64,000 nucleotides of DNA from Comamonas composti DSM 21721 (GCF_000429845.1 NZ_AUCQ01000006.1:186001-250000), one strand, 5' to 3'; shown: positions 50,275 through 59,555, numbered from the stretch's first letter. Notes: generated by a model from the sequence alone, not told the origin. Translations and numbers: made by a program.

Positions 50275-50542
50275 AGAGCGTGTTCAAGATCTCCTCGCGG
50301 CGCGCCAGTGTCTTTGCGGGATGGGCTACGAGGCGCGACACCGCAGCAATAGCCGTGCTATTGCGAGGATTCGCAACACTGTAGACCGCCCGCAAAGGCA
50401 CTGGCCCGAAGGGTTGGGGCGAAATCGGGCGATTTCTTCGCGCTGTGGCTTGCTTGCACCCCGGTGCAAGCTGCGGCCCATCGACTCGAACTCATCCCGA
50501 TTGCGCTCCAACGCGCCTGCGTAGAGATCTTGAACACGCTCT
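50275..50542. repeat. 268-base MITE-like element with nested hairpins (family C, full form)
   Basis: Perfect 19-base terminal inverted repeats AGAGCGTGTTCAAGATCTC (50275-50293 and the complement of 50524-50542). Inside are GCCAGTGTCTTTGCGGG (50304-50320), pairing with 50389-50405 with one mismatch, a GCAATAGC-CGT-GCTATTGC hairpin (50346-50364), GAAATC-GGGC-GATTTC (50421-50436) and CTTGCACCCCGGTGCAAG (50453-50470). No open frame. The right end touches the dinB stop codon. Confidence 0.85.
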
Positions 50543-51849
50543 TAGAACAAGGGCGCCGTATAAGGGTCGCCCTCCACGGCCGCCGGCGCCGTGCGCAGCA
50601 GCCGCTCGCGCGCCACGGGGTCGTGGGCTGCAGCCTCCCAGTCGGCCTTGCGCACCAGCGTGCCTACACGCACGCCCAGCAGCCGCAGGCGCAGATCCAG
50701 GGGCACGCGCTTGAGGCACTGGCCTGCGGCGCGGCGTATGGCGCGCGCATCGTCCATGGGCAGGTGCAGGGTCTGGTCGCGCGTGGCGGTCTTGAAATCC
50801 TCGTAGCGCAGCTTGATGCCCACGGTGCGGCCCATATAGCCCTTGCGCTGCAGATCGCCGGCCACCTGCTCGCACAGCTGCGTGAAGATGGCGCCGAGTT
50901 CGGCGCGGTCGCGCACCGCATGCAGGTCGCGCTCGAAGGTGGTCTCGCGGCTCATGGACACGGGCTCGCTGTGCGTGACCACGGGCCGCTCGTCGCGCCC
51001 CCAGGCCGCGCCATGCAGCCAGGCGCCATAGGACTTGCCGAACCAGTGCACAAGCTGGGGCAGGCTTTGCCGCGCCAGCTCGCCAATCGTCGCAATGCCC
51101 AGGGCCTGGAGCCTGGCATCGGCCTTGGGCCCTATGCCGTTGATCTTGCGGCAGGCCAGAGGCCAGATCAGGGTCTGCAAATCGTCGGCCTCGACGATGG
51201 AGACGCCGTTGGGCTTGTTGAACTCGCTGGCCATCTTGGCCAGCAGCTTGTTGGGCGCCACGCCGATGGAGCAGGTCAGGCCCGTGGCCTCGAGAATGGC
51301 CTGCTGCAGGCGCAGCGCCAGCACGCGCCCACCTTCCTGCTGGCCGCCCTCGACCTCGGTGAAGTCGATATACACCTCGTCCACGCCCCTGTCCTCCATT
51401 TGCGGGGCCATGTCCAGGATGACCTGCTTGAAGGCGCGCGAATAGCGCCGGTATTCGGCAAAGTCCACGGGCAGCAAAATGGCCTGCGGACACAGCCTGG
51501 CAGCCTTCATGAGGCCCATGGCCGAGCCCACGCCGAACTGGCGCGCCGCATAGGTGGCCGTGGTGATCACACCCCGGCCCGTGTAGTCGCTGAGGCGGTC
51601 GAACTCGTGCAGCGCGATCTCGTGCAGGCGGCCCGCATAGCGCTGCTCCAGCGGCTCGCCCTGGCGGCGCCCGCGCGCGCCGATGACCACGGGCAGGCCC
51701 TTGAGCTGGGGATAGCGCAGCAGCTCCACCGAGGCGTAGAACGCATCCATGTCCAGATGCGCAATGCGCCGCCGGGCCGCGCCAGCAGGCGCCAGCGCCG
51801 TATCGCCGGCAAAAGAGTCAGTGAGGGAGCGAAGGCAGGACTGGGACAC
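50542..51849 (-). CDS. dinB: DNA polymerase IV (Y family)
   Basis: About 435 residues. Catalytic acidic residues are in AHLDMDAFYASVE and VDEVYIDFTE. The fingers/palm continue with TCSIGVAPNKLLAKMASEFNKPNG, then helix-hairpin-helix KINGIGPKADARL and a little-finger domain. It bypasses DNA lesions. The start is uncertain: GTG 51849 is my choice, while the frame stays open to a GTG at 51903 inside a repeat. No LexA box was seen. The stop codon overlaps the 268-base element. Confidence 0.94.
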   Translation of the reverse strand: MSQSCLRSLTDSFAGDTALAPAGAARRRIAHLDMDAFYASVELLRYPQLKGLPVVIGARGRRQGEPLEQRYAGRLHEIALHEFDRLSDYTGRGVITTATYAARQFGVGSAMGLMKAARLCPQAILLPVDFAEYRRYSRAFKQVILDMAPQMEDRGVDEVYIDFTEVEGGQQEGGRVLALRLQQAILEATGLTCSIGVAPNKLLAKMASEFNKPNGVSIVEADDLQTLIWPLACRKINGIGPKADARLQALGIATIGELARQSLPQLVHWFGKSYGAWLHGAAWGRDERPVVTHSEPVSMSRETTFERDLHAVRDRAELGAIFTQLCEQVAGDLQRKGYMGRTVGIKLRYEDFKTATRDQTLHLPMDDARAIRRAAGQCLKRVPLDLRLRLLGVRVGTLVRKADWEAAAHDPVARERLLRTAPAAVEGDPYTAPLF

Positions 51850-51880
51850 AGCGCTATTGTTGCCCGCCCCCCGGTTTTTG

Positions 51881-51976
51881 GGTGCTATCGAAAACAAAAG
51901 CACTCAACACCCGCCATTCAAGGCTTTCAGCATTGAAAAGCCTTGAAATCCAGACACAGCAAGCGCTAGCAGCTAT
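51881..51976. repeat. Family A palindromic repeat (long form, degenerate left arm)
   Basis: The right arm AGCAAGCGCTAGCAGCT (51958-51974) is intact; the left arm is worn. An inner hairpin TTCAAGGCTTTCA / TGAAAAGCCTTGAA is well kept. Between the dinB start and the EamA gene end. Confidence 0.7.
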
Positions 51977-51983
51977 GAAAACA

Positions 51984-52916
51984 TCAGGCCTGCACGCAGA
52001 TCAGCACCAGGCCCAGCAGCATCAGGCTCATGCCCAGCCTCTCGGCGCGGCTGAAGCTCTCGCTGAGCAGACGCCTCGACACCAGGTAGCTGAACACCAC
52101 CTCCACCATGCCCAGGGTGCGCACGGGCGCAGCGCCCTGCATCGCATAGGCCGTGAACCAGGCCAGCGAAGCCGCCGCCCCCATGCCACCGGCCAGCAGC
52201 GAAATGCGCCAGGCCCGGAAAATGGGCGCCAGGCCCTGGCGGTGCGCAATCCAGCCCCCCAGGCCCAGGCTTTGCATGGCCTGGGCGATGAGCACGCCCC
52301 AGGCGCCCGACAGCCAGGGCGAGGTCTCGCCCAGCCGCGCGAGCTCGACCGCGCCGCCGCGAAAGCCCACGGTCGCAATCGCAAAGCAGGCGCCGCAGAT
52401 CAGGCCGTACAGCGCCGAGCGGCTGGCCCAGGCCGAGAGCGACAGCATCTGTCCGCGCGGCGGCAGCGACAGCACCACCACGCCCAGCGTGGCCACGACC
52501 ATGGCCACCCAGCCCAGGGTCGTGGGCAGCTCGTGCAGAAACACCCCGGCGAACAGCGCCACCTGCAGCACCTCGGTCTTGGACAAGGTCACGGCCACGG
52601 CAAAGTTGCGCTGCTTCATGGCCAGCAGCAAGGCCGCCGTGGCGCCGACCTGAAAGAACGCGCCCATGCCAATCCAGCCCAGATAGACCCAGGAGAGCCG
52701 GGGCAGCGCAGGCGCCTCATCGCGCAGCGCATACAGCGCCAGCAGATAGACCGCCGCAAACGGCAGGCCGTAGAGAAAGCGCACCAGCGTGGCCGCCAGC
52801 GTGCCGACCTCGGCCGTGAGCGAGCGCTGGGCCGTATTGCGAATCGTCTGGGCAGCGGCCGCAAAAAGCACGACGGGAACCCATAACCAGCTGGAATCAA
52901 GAAAGGCAGAAAGCAT
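51984..52916 (-). CDS. EamA/DMT-family permease
   Basis: 310 residues from ATG 52916, with ten predicted helices in two repeats of five, as in the drug/metabolite transporter superfamily. The C-terminal repeat ends GMVEVVFSYLVSRRLLSE...LGMSLMLLGLVLICVQA. The substrate cannot be told. Divergent from the sulfur operon across 356 bases. Confidence 0.88.
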   Translation of the reverse strand: MLSAFLDSSWLWVPVVLFAAAAQTIRNTAQRSLTAEVGTLAATLVRFLYGLPFAAVYLLALYALRDEAPALPRLSWVYLGWIGMGAFFQVGATAALLLAMKQRNFAVAVTLSKTEVLQVALFAGVFLHELPTTLGWVAMVVATLGVVVLSLPPRGQMLSLSAWASRSALYGLICGACFAIATVGFRGGAVELARLGETSPWLSGAWGVLIAQAMQSLGLGGWIAHRQGLAPIFRAWRISLLAGGMGAAASLAWFTAYAMQGAAPVRTLGMVEVVFSYLVSRRLLSESFSRAERLGMSLMLLGLVLICVQA

Positions 52917-53272
52917 GCGAAGAACACCAAGCGGCAGGCCTGAAACCGGCCTGCTCCTGCATCCGAGCATAGTCCTGGCCAGCAGCGCCACGCCCACGCT
53001 CTTGGCGAGGGCTCACACGCCAGACCCAGGCGGCTGGTGCCCGTGCCTGCAGCACAGTACCTGACAGCCCCGATGGCTTTCTTGCGGGAGCGGTCAGCAC
53101 CTCTTAGAATTCGTTACAAAAACAACTCCGCTTGTGCCGCGTGACGGCTGAGAGGAAGCACCTGCCCGTGCTCCACCCCACTTCGGGAGCTCGCGTCAAC
53201 GACCAGGCCATGTTGATTGGATTCGTTGACCCGTCAAGGATGCGCTTCGCGCAGCCTCAGGAGCCTTCTCAC
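52917..53272 (+). other. Intergenic region upstream of the sulfur operon
   Basis: 356 bases between divergent genes. It must carry the promoter of the cytochrome-fccB-yeeE-fccB-soxYZ operon; I could not choose one with confidence. GCTGAGAGG near 53147 resembles part of a THI box but the rest of that motif is missing. No coding sequence. Confidence 0.5.
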
Positions 53273-53614
53273 ATGCCTCAGCGCTCAACCGCCTCGCCGG
53301 TCTTCTGGCTGGCCTTGCTGTTATCCCCATTCGCCGCACACGCCGATGATGCCCCTGCGGGCCCCAGGCTGCGTCCCCTGGACATGGCCGTGCTCGCCGG
53401 AACCTGCGTCAACTGCCATGGGCCCGACGGCCGCTCGACCGCAGCCATTCCCAGCCTGCGCGATCAGTCGGCCAAACATTTGCTGGAGCGCATGCAAGCC
53501 TTCAAGTCCGGCCGGGCACCCGATGCCACGGTGATGACGCGCTTGATGAAGGGCTATGACGATGCGCAGATCCGCGCCCTGGCCCAATGGTTTGCAGGCA
53601 AGGAGGGCAAGTGA
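53273..53614 (+). CDS. Monohaem c-type cytochrome (FccA/SoxE-like)
   Basis: 113 residues from ATG 53273, nine bases after AGGAG. A signal peptide (hydrophobic 10-21, cleavage after AHA) precedes one haem motif CVNCH (45-49); a Met in VMTRLMKGY is the likely sixth ligand. It is first in the operon, and its TGA shares a base with the FccB1 start. It should accept electrons from the flavoprotein, as in flavocytochrome c sulfide dehydrogenase. The diheme form of Allochromatium is twice this size. Confidence 0.87.
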   Translation: MPQRSTASPVFWLALLLSPFAAHADDAPAGPRLRPLDMAVLAGTCVNCHGPDGRSTAAIPSLRDQSAKHLLERMQAFKSGRAPDATVMTRLMKGYDDAQIRALAQWFAGKEGK

Positions 53615-54900
53615 TGCAGATCACCCGACGCAATATCCTGGGCGGGGCCGTGGCGGCTGGCGCTTCTCTTGCCGCACCCGCCCTGGTGCATGCCAAGGCC
53701 GGAGCTGCTCATGTGGTCGTGGTCGGCGGCGGCTTTGGCGGAGCCACGGCCGCGCGCTATCTGCGCCTGCACGCCCCCCAGCTGCGCGTGACCCTGGTCG
53801 AGCCTTCGAGAACCTTCTACACCTGCCCGTTTTCCAACCTCTACCTGGCCGGCCTGCGCAGCTGGGACAGCATAGGCCATGGCTACGATGGCCTGCGCGC
53901 AGCAGGCGTGGAAGTGGTCCATGCGCGTGCCGACGAGGTGGATGCGGCTGCGCGCAGCGTCAAGCTCTCCAGTGGTCAGGTGCTGCACTGGGACCGGCTG
54001 GTGCTCTCGCCCGGCGTGGACATGCGCTGGGGCGCGCTGCAAGGCTATGACGAGGCGGCGGCCGACAAGGCGCCCCACGCCTGGAAGGCCGGCACCCAGA
54101 CCCTGCTGCTGCGCAGCCAGCTGGAGGCCATGAAGGATGGCGGCCTGCTCGTGATGGCCATCCCCGACAACCCGTTTCGCTGCCCGCCCGGCCCCTACGA
54201 GCGCGCGGCCATGGTGGCCCACTACTTCAAGCAGCACAAGCCGCGCAGCAAAATCCTGCTGCTGGACGCCAAGGACAGCTTCTCCAAGCAGGCCCTGTTT
54301 CAGCAGGGCTGGAAGGCCATGTATGGCGACATGATCGAATGGGTCAAGCAGTCCGATGACGGCCAGGTCCTGCGCGTGGATGCCGGCAGCCTCGAGGTGG
54401 AGACGGCCTTCGGCACGCGCCACAAGGCCGATGTGCTCAACGTCATACCGCCGCAAAAGGCAGGCTTCATCGCCGAACGCGCAGGCGTGACGAATGCCAG
54501 CGGCTGGGTTCCGATCCAGGCCGAGAGCTTCGAGTCCTCTCAGGTGGCGGGCGTGTATGTGCTCGGCGATGCCACGATTGCCGCGCCCATGCCCAAGTCC
54601 GGCTTTGCCGCCAACACCCAGGGCAAGGTCGCGGCCGCCGCGATTGCCGCCGACCTGCTGGGCCAGGAGCGCCCCGAGGCCTCCTATGCCAACACCTGCT
54701 ACAGCCTCATAGGCCCGGGCTACGGCATCTCGGTGGCCGGCGTCTACCGCGCCCGGGACGGCAAGCTCATCGAGGCGCCGGACTCCGGCGGCGTCAGCCC
54801 TCTGGATGGCGATGCGCGGTTTCGTGCCGCCGAGGCACTGTATGGCGAGGCCTGGTATGCGGCCATCAGCGCCGACATGTTCGGAGCGCCCAGGCGATGA
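53614..54900 (+). CDS. fccB: Flavocytochrome c sulfide dehydrogenase flavoprotein (FccB1)
   Basis: 428 residues from ATG 53614. Twin-arginine-type leader (TRRNILGG). FAD-binding [17 protein letters not shown] (about 34-50). Cys71 in YTCPFSN matches the Cys that holds FAD covalently in Allochromatium FccB. Cys190 in [11 protein letters not shown] and Cys362 in TCYSL match the redox-active disulfide pair. It oxidises sulfide to sulfur in the periplasm and passes electrons to the cytochrome. Overlaps yeeE by ATGA. Confidence 0.93.
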   Translation: MQITRRNILGGAVAAGASLAAPALVHAKAGAAHVVVVGGGFGGATAARYLRLHAPQLRVTLVEPSRTFYTCPFSNLYLAGLRSWDSIGHGYDGLRAAGVEVVHARADEVDAAARSVKLSSGQVLHWDRLVLSPGVDMRWGALQGYDEAAADKAPHAWKAGTQTLLLRSQLEAMKDGGLLVMAIPDNPFRCPPGPYERAAMVAHYFKQHKPRSKILLLDAKDSFSKQALFQQGWKAMYGDMIEWVKQSDDGQVLRVDAGSLEVETAFGTRHKADVLNVIPPQKAGFIAERAGVTNASGWVPIQAESFESSQVAGVYVLGDATIAAPMPKSGFAANTQGKVAAAAIAADLLGQERPEASYANTCYSLIGPGYGISVAGVYRARDGKLIEAPDSGGVSPLDGDARFRAAEALYGEAWYAAISADMFGAPRR

Positions 54901-55967
54901 GTCTGTTGTGGGCCGGATTTCTTCTGGGCGGCATTTTTGGCGTGGCCGCAAGGCTGGGCCGCTTTTGCCTGCTGCGCGGCCTGCGCCAATGGGCAGGCCG
55001 CGCCCACGAACAAGAGGCTGGCGGTGCCCCCGCGCTGCAGGCCTTTGCCCTGGCCCTGGCCGTGGCCTTGCTGGCCTCTCAAGCCCTGGCCTTCTTCGGC
55101 CTTTTCGATCTGGGCCAGGCCCAGATCGTGCGCGCCCGCTTTTCCTGGCCGGCAGCGCTGCTGGGCGGCCTGCTGTTCGGCGCGGGCATGGCGCTCGCGC
55201 GCAGTTGCGGCGCGCGCTCTCTGGTGCTGCTGGCCGGCGGCAACCTGCGTGCCTTCGTCACCCTGCTGTGTCTGGGCCTCGCCGCCCAGGCCACATTGAC
55301 CGGCGTGCTCGCCCCCCTGCGCCTGTGGCTGCAAGGCTTTGGCCAGATCACGCTGGCGCAGGCCACGCTGGACCAGAAGCTGCAAGCCGGCGGGCTCACC
55401 CCAGGTCTCTCTCTTTTACTCACCGCAGCTCTGCCGGCCTTTGCCCTGCTGATTTATGCACTGCGCCACCCGGCCCTGCGCCGCAGCCCCGTGCAGTGGC
55501 TGAGCGCCATGCTCATTGGCGCACTGGTCGCAGCCGGCTGGTGGACCACGGCCCATGTGGGCGTGGACCCGTTCGAGCCCGTGGCACTGACTTCGCTGAG
55601 CTTCATCGGCCCCGTGGCCGAGGGCTTGCTTTACCTGCAGCTCGCCGTGGGCCGCGAGGCCAGCCTGGGTCCGGCCATGGCTGCCGGCACCCTCGCGGGC
55701 GCCCTGCTCGCAGCCCTGGCCACACGCAGCCTGCGCTGGGAGGGCTTTGACAGCCCCCAGCGCCTGGCCTCATCCATTCTGGGCGGCCTGCTCATGGGTC
55801 TGGGCGGCGTGCTGGCCGTGGGCTGCTCCATAGGACAAGGGCTGTCCGGCCTTTCCACCCTGGCTATCGCCAGTCTGCCCGCTTGCCTGGGCATCGTTTT
55901 GGGAGCGCTCGCCGTGATCCGGCTGCAAGCCCATGCAACAACACACAAGGAGGATCTCCCGTCATGA
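54897..55967 (+). CDS. YeeE/YedE-family (TsuA/SoxT-like) sulfur-compound transporter
   Basis: 356 residues, about nine to ten helices. The conserved Cys motifs of DUF395 transporters are in [15 protein letters not shown] and [14 protein letters not shown]. Relatives take up thiosulfate or other sulfur compounds. It is placed between the two FccB genes and overlaps both (ATGA at each end), so translation is coupled and it probably serves the same pathway. Confidence 0.9.
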   Translation: MSLLWAGFLLGGIFGVAARLGRFCLLRGLRQWAGRAHEQEAGGAPALQAFALALAVALLASQALAFFGLFDLGQAQIVRARFSWPAALLGGLLFGAGMALARSCGARSLVLLAGGNLRAFVTLLCLGLAAQATLTGVLAPLRLWLQGFGQITLAQATLDQKLQAGGLTPGLSLLLTAALPAFALLIYALRHPALRRSPVQWLSAMLIGALVAAGWWTTAHVGVDPFEPVALTSLSFIGPVAEGLLYLQLAVGREASLGPAMAAGTLAGALLAALATRSLRWEGFDSPQRLASSILGGLLMGLGGVLAVGCSIGQGLSGLSTLAIASLPACLGIVLGALAVIRLQAHATTHKEDLPS

Positions 55968-57301
55968 AACGCCGCAATTTTCTGATCAGCCCCCCGGCCC
56001 TGGCCCTGGGCGCAGCCGCCACCGCACCGTCCCTGGCGCTCGCAGCGCCCGCCGTGATCACGCGCGAATCGCGCATACTGCCGCGCGAGGGCAAAGGCCC
56101 GCGCATCGTGATCTGCGGCGGCGGCTGGGGCGGCCTCACGGCGGCACGCTACCTGCGCGAGCTGATCCCGAACGCCGACGTGGTGCTGCTGGAGCGCAAT
56201 GCGACCTTCTGGTCCGGCCCCATGAGCAACAAGTGGCTGATCGACATCGTGAACACCGACTTCATCAACCGCGACATGCTGCGCCCGGCCAACCGCTATG
56301 GCTATAAGCTGCTGCAGACCGAGGTCATAGGCTTCGAGCGCGACCAGAAGCTGGTGCGCACGGCCCATGGCCTCATCGAGTACGACTTTCTGATCCTCTC
56401 GGGCGGCATACGCAATGCCTATGACGCCTGGTTCGGCAACGATCTGCGGGCCATCGAGTACACGCGCACGCATTTCCCCAATGCCTACATCCCGAATCAG
56501 GAGATGCTGTCGCTCAAGCAAAAGGTCAAGGACTTCAAGGGCGGCACCCTGGTGATGACGCTGCCGCCGCCGCCCCACCGCTGCCCGCCCTCGCCCTACG
56601 AACGCGCCTGCCTGATTGCCTGGCACATCAAGAAGAACAAGATTCCCGGCAAGATCCTGATCCTCGACCCCAAGCCCAAGATCGCGCCCATTGGCGCGGG
56701 CTACAAGCAGGCCTTCGAGGAGCTGTACCCGGACATCATCACCCACGTGCCGAATGCCCGCGTGCAGGAAGTCGATCCCTTCAACAAGCGCATCAAGACC
56801 GCAGCCGGAGAGTTCAAGTTCGACGATGCCATCCTCATGCCGCCCCACCAGGCGGCGGACATGGTCTGGCATGCCGGTCTGATCGGCAAGGATGCGGCCG
56901 GCAAGCCCACGGGCTGGGCCGACATGCACCCGCGCCTGTTCCACGCCAACAGCGATGACCGCGTCTATTTCGTGGGCGACCTCATGGGCCATATCTCGGA
57001 CCAGTTCGGCCACTACCCCAAGAGCGCGCACGTGGCCAACTACATCGCCAAGATCGTGTCCAAGAACATCGCCCAGCGCGTCGCGGGCCAGGAGGTCACG
57101 CCGCTGCTGCCCGACAACCTGTGCTACATGATGGTCAACGGCGATCCGCAGGAAGAGATCTCGGTCAAGTTCGAGTACGAGGTCGATCCCACAGGCAAGG
57201 TCATACAGACGCAGATCGACATGGATGTGCGCACCTCGGACCTGGTCAAGGAAGACTTCGACTGGATCAATACCCGGTTCAAGGACTTCCTCGGGGTGTG
57301 A
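55964..57301 (+). CDS. Second FccB/SoxF-type flavoprotein lacking the FAD-linking Cys (FccB2)
   Basis: 445 residues from ATG 55964, after AAGGAGG. A twin-arginine-like leader (KRRNFLIS) and FAD-binding IVICGGGWGGLTAARYL. Where FccB1 has Cys71, this protein has Gly85 (FWSGPMSN), so FAD should be bound non-covalently. The disulfide Cys pair is kept: Cys208 in PHRCPPSPYER and Cys388 in NLCYMM. A paralogue rather than a recent copy, given wide divergence. It probably works on another sulfur form or with SoxYZ (inference). Confidence 0.9.
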   Translation: MKRRNFLISPPALALGAAATAPSLALAAPAVITRESRILPREGKGPRIVICGGGWGGLTAARYLRELIPNADVVLLERNATFWSGPMSNKWLIDIVNTDFINRDMLRPANRYGYKLLQTEVIGFERDQKLVRTAHGLIEYDFLILSGGIRNAYDAWFGNDLRAIEYTRTHFPNAYIPNQEMLSLKQKVKDFKGGTLVMTLPPPPHRCPPSPYERACLIAWHIKKNKIPGKILILDPKPKIAPIGAGYKQAFEELYPDIITHVPNARVQEVDPFNKRIKTAAGEFKFDDAILMPPHQAADMVWHAGLIGKDAAGKPTGWADMHPRLFHANSDDRVYFVGDLMGHISDQFGHYPKSAHVANYIAKIVSKNIAQRVAGQEVTPLLPDNLCYMMVNGDPQEEISVKFEYEVDPTGKVIQTQIDMDVRTSDLVKEDFDWINTRFKDFLGV

Positions 57302-57305
57302 GGTA

Positions 57306-57342
57306 GCTCCCCTGAGAACGTGAACACGCTCTCAGGGGGAGC
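57306..57342. repeat. Palindrome between fccB2 and soxY
   Basis: GCTCCCCTGAGA pairs with CTCTCAGGGGGAGC across AACGTGAACACG, which is the tip of a family C element (GAGCGTGTTCACG). It starts five bases past the fccB2 stop and may lower expression of soxYZ or stabilise the upstream mRNA. Confidence 0.7.
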
Positions 57343-57401
57343 ACGTCCTGGCCACGAGGCGGCTCTTGCCCACCGTCTCCGGCCTTTGTGAAAGCAAAAC
57401 A

Positions 57402-57899
57402 ATGAATGAGTTTATGAACCACACCACACGCAGAAGCCTGGTGCTGGGCGCGGCGGCCACGGGCGCCGCCCTGGCCTGGCCCACGGCGGCCAGGGCCCAG
57501 GCCAAGGCGCCGCTGGTCGGACCGCTGGCACCGAATCCGGCCGAGTTCAGCAAGCAGATGGCGGCCTTCACCAAGGGCGCCACGCCGCTGGCCGAAGGCC
57601 TGCTGCTCGATGTCTCCATGCTGGCCGACAACCCCAGCGCCGTGCCCGTCAAGGTCAAGGTGACCCTGCCCATGAGCGAGCAGGAATGGTGTGAGGAGAT
57701 CATCGTGCTTGCCGACCTCAACCCCTCTCCGCTGGCCTGTCGCCTGCAGTTCACGGCCGCCGCCGGAACGGCCGAGGCAGCCGTGCGCGTGCGCCTGTCC
57801 CAGACCCAGACCATCCACGCCCTGGCCCGCATGAAAAGCGGCAAGATCCTGGCCGCCAAGCAGGCCGTGACCGTGGCCGCCAGCGGCTGCGGAATGTGA
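57402..57899 (+). CDS. soxY: Sulfur carrier subunit SoxY
   Basis: 165 residues from ATG 57402; ATG 57414 is a possible alternative. A twin-arginine signal (TTRRSLVLG, cleavage after ARA) suggests export folded with SoxZ. The C-terminus ends SGCGM, with Cys163 in the place of the carrier Cys of the GGCGG motif. The carrier holds sulfur intermediates covalently in the periplasm. soxXAB, which would load and clear it, are absent here. Confidence 0.92.
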   Translation: MNEFMNHTTRRSLVLGAAATGAALAWPTAARAQAKAPLVGPLAPNPAEFSKQMAAFTKGATPLAEGLLLDVSMLADNPSAVPVKVKVTLPMSEQEWCEEIIVLADLNPSPLACRLQFTAAAGTAEAAVRVRLSQTQTIHALARMKSGKILAAKQAVTVAASGCGM

Positions 57900-57915
57900 G
57901 CGACAAGGAAGAGCT

Positions 57916-58245
57916 ATGAGCAAACCACCCCGCGTCTGGATCAGCAATGCCACGCCCAAGAAGGGCGAGATGCTGCGCGTGCGCGCCCAGATGGAGCACA
58001 TCATGGAAAGCGGTCTGCGCACCGACCCCGCAACCGGCAAGATCCGCCCGCGCAACATCGTCACGCACTTCGAGGCCCGACTGGGCCAGAACCTGCTGTT
58101 CAGTTGGGAGCCCGGGATCTCGGTCTCGCAAAACCCCTATATCGAATTCACCTTCCTGGCGCGCGAAAGCGGCGAGCTCCAGATGCTGTGGAAGGACGAT
58201 GCAGGGCAGACCGTGAGCGCCAGCAAGAGCATTGCCCTGGCCTGA
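57916..58245 (+). CDS. soxZ: Sulfur carrier partner SoxZ
   Basis: 109 residues. Begins with the SoxZ pattern PRVWISNATPKKGEMLRV and has FLARESGELQMLWKDDAG near the end. It forms a heterodimer with SoxY and is exported with it, so it has no signal. AAGGAAGAG precedes the start. Last gene of the operon. Confidence 0.95.
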   Translation: MSKPPRVWISNATPKKGEMLRVRAQMEHIMESGLRTDPATGKIRPRNIVTHFEARLGQNLLFSWEPGISVSQNPYIEFTFLARESGELQMLWKDDAGQTVSASKSIALA

Positions 58246-58275
58246 TGCCAGGGCCGGCCCGGCCGCCACAGGAAC

Positions 58276-58914
58276 TTACTGCCCCACGTAGCGCCCGGGC
58301 CTGTGGCTCACGGCCAGAAACACGCCCATGATCACGGCCGCAAGTATCGACCAGGCCACGCGCTCCAGCGGCACCACCCACAGCGCGAGCAGCACCACGC
58401 AGCAGTCGATGATGAGCTGCACCTTGCCCGCGCGCATGCCGTAGCGCTCCTGCAGATAAAGCGAGGCGATGTTCGCCCCGCCCAGGCTGGAGCGATGGCG
58501 CGCGAGAAACAGCACGCCCGCCCCCATGAGCAGGCCGCCTGCAATGGCCGCGAAGGCCGGATGCAGATAGTCGATGTGGATGAAGCGCGGGCCCAGACCC
58601 GTGATCAGCGACAGGCCGCCAACGCAGGCAAAGGTCTTGAGCGTGAAGGCCCGCCCCATGCGCGTCCAGGCAAACCAGTAAAACGGCAGGTTGATGCAAA
58701 AGAAGATCAGGCCGAAGGACCAGCCCGTGGCGTAGTGCAGCACAAAGGCCAGCCCTGCCGTGCTGCCCGTGAGCAGGCCCGCCTGGGCGAACATCATCAT
58801 GGCCATGCCCACAAAAAGCGTTCCCGTGAACAAGGCCTGCAGGTCTTCGAACAGACCATGGCGTAGCGAGGCGGCGGGCGCGGCTGCCGCAGCGAAAACA
58901 GAGGATGTGGACAT
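58276..58914 (-). CDS. YitT-family (DUF161) membrane protein
   Basis: 212 residues, about five to six helices with the YitT pattern AQAGLLTGSTAGLAFVLHY and later GGLLMGAGVLFLARHRSSLGG. Function unknown. Convergent with soxZ over 30 bases. Confidence 0.85.
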   Translation of the reverse strand: MSTSSVFAAAAAPAASLRHGLFEDLQALFTGTLFVGMAMMMFAQAGLLTGSTAGLAFVLHYATGWSFGLIFFCINLPFYWFAWTRMGRAFTLKTFACVGGLSLITGLGPRFIHIDYLHPAFAAIAGGLLMGAGVLFLARHRSSLGGANIASLYLQERYGMRAGKVQLIIDCCVVLLALWVVPLERVAWSILAAVIMGVFLAVSHRPGRYVGQ

Positions 58915-59057
58915 GTCGGGGATGGTGACTGCTTGGACTCTCGGCCGCCCCGGATCAGGTCGGCCGCTCCACCATTGCGGATAGCACTGGTGAAAACCCG
59001 AATTCTAAAGAATTTCCCTGGGGCATGCCACCATGATTGACCGGTCTGGGATGGGCT

Positions 59058-59555
59058 TCAAGGCCCGTCCGGCAGCTTCTCCCGGCTGCCCGTGCGCAGC
59101 ACGCGGCCGCTGAAGTCGAAGGTCACGGTGAACTCCATATTGCGCGTCGGAGGATCGACATAGTTCCAGTCCCAGTCGGTTTCCTGCTTGAGCTGGTAGC
59201 TCATGACCTTGGCCGGCTTGCCCAGCATGCGCCGCACCTGCTCCTCGTTCATGCCGGGCTGGATTTTTTCGAAGTTGTGCGGGGCCAGCACCTGGCGCAG
59301 CGCGCTCATCTTGCCGTCAGCCCCGATGGTGATCATGTAGTTGCGGGCGCCCGCGGGCTGGCGGTTGTACTCCAGGGTGTGCGAGCCGTCGGGCTCGGGC
59401 CAGACGCGCTCGGGCTCGCCAAAGCGCGCGCGCACATCGGCTTCGGTGGACAGGCCTTCCTCCAGCTCCTTGATCTTTTGCTGGTCGCAAGCAGCCACGG
59501 CCAGCAGGCCGAAAACGGCGGCGGCAGCGGCCACCAGTCGGGTAACAAGGCTCAT
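59058..59555 (-). CDS. SmpA/BamE-like outer-membrane lipoprotein
   Basis: 165 residues with a lipobox (LAVAAC). Two copies of the SmpA/OmlA fold seem present: STEADVRARFGEPERVW and NEEQVRRMLGKPAKV. BamE-type proteins support outer-membrane protein assembly, but this is larger than E. coli BamE and duplicated, so an equivalent role is only likely. Divergent from the DUF3460 gene across 49 bases. Confidence 0.8.
   Translation of the reverse strand: MSLVTRLVAAAAAVFGLLAVAACDQQKIKELEEGLSTEADVRARFGEPERVWPEPDGSHTLEYNRQPAGARNYMITIGADGKMSALRQVLAPHNFEKIQPGMNEEQVRRMLGKPAKVMSYQLKQETDWDWNYVDPPTRNMEFTVTFDFSGRVLRTGSREKLPDGP

Noticed and set aside
50275..50542. The dinB-side element as a tRNA or known housekeeping RNA
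   Set aside because: No cloverleaf, tmRNA, RNase P or SRP features; terminal inverted repeats fit a mobile or repeat element better.
53130..53230. Possible thiamin pyrophosphate riboswitch before the sulfur operon (GCTGAGAGG)
   Set aside because: The second half of the THI box (ACCTGATCTGGATAAT-like) is missing, and the downstream genes are not thiamin genes.
40300..57342. Repeated palindromes as a CRISPR array
   Set aside because: The copies are scattered singly between genes, differ in length, and are not separated by regular spacers; no cas genes are present.
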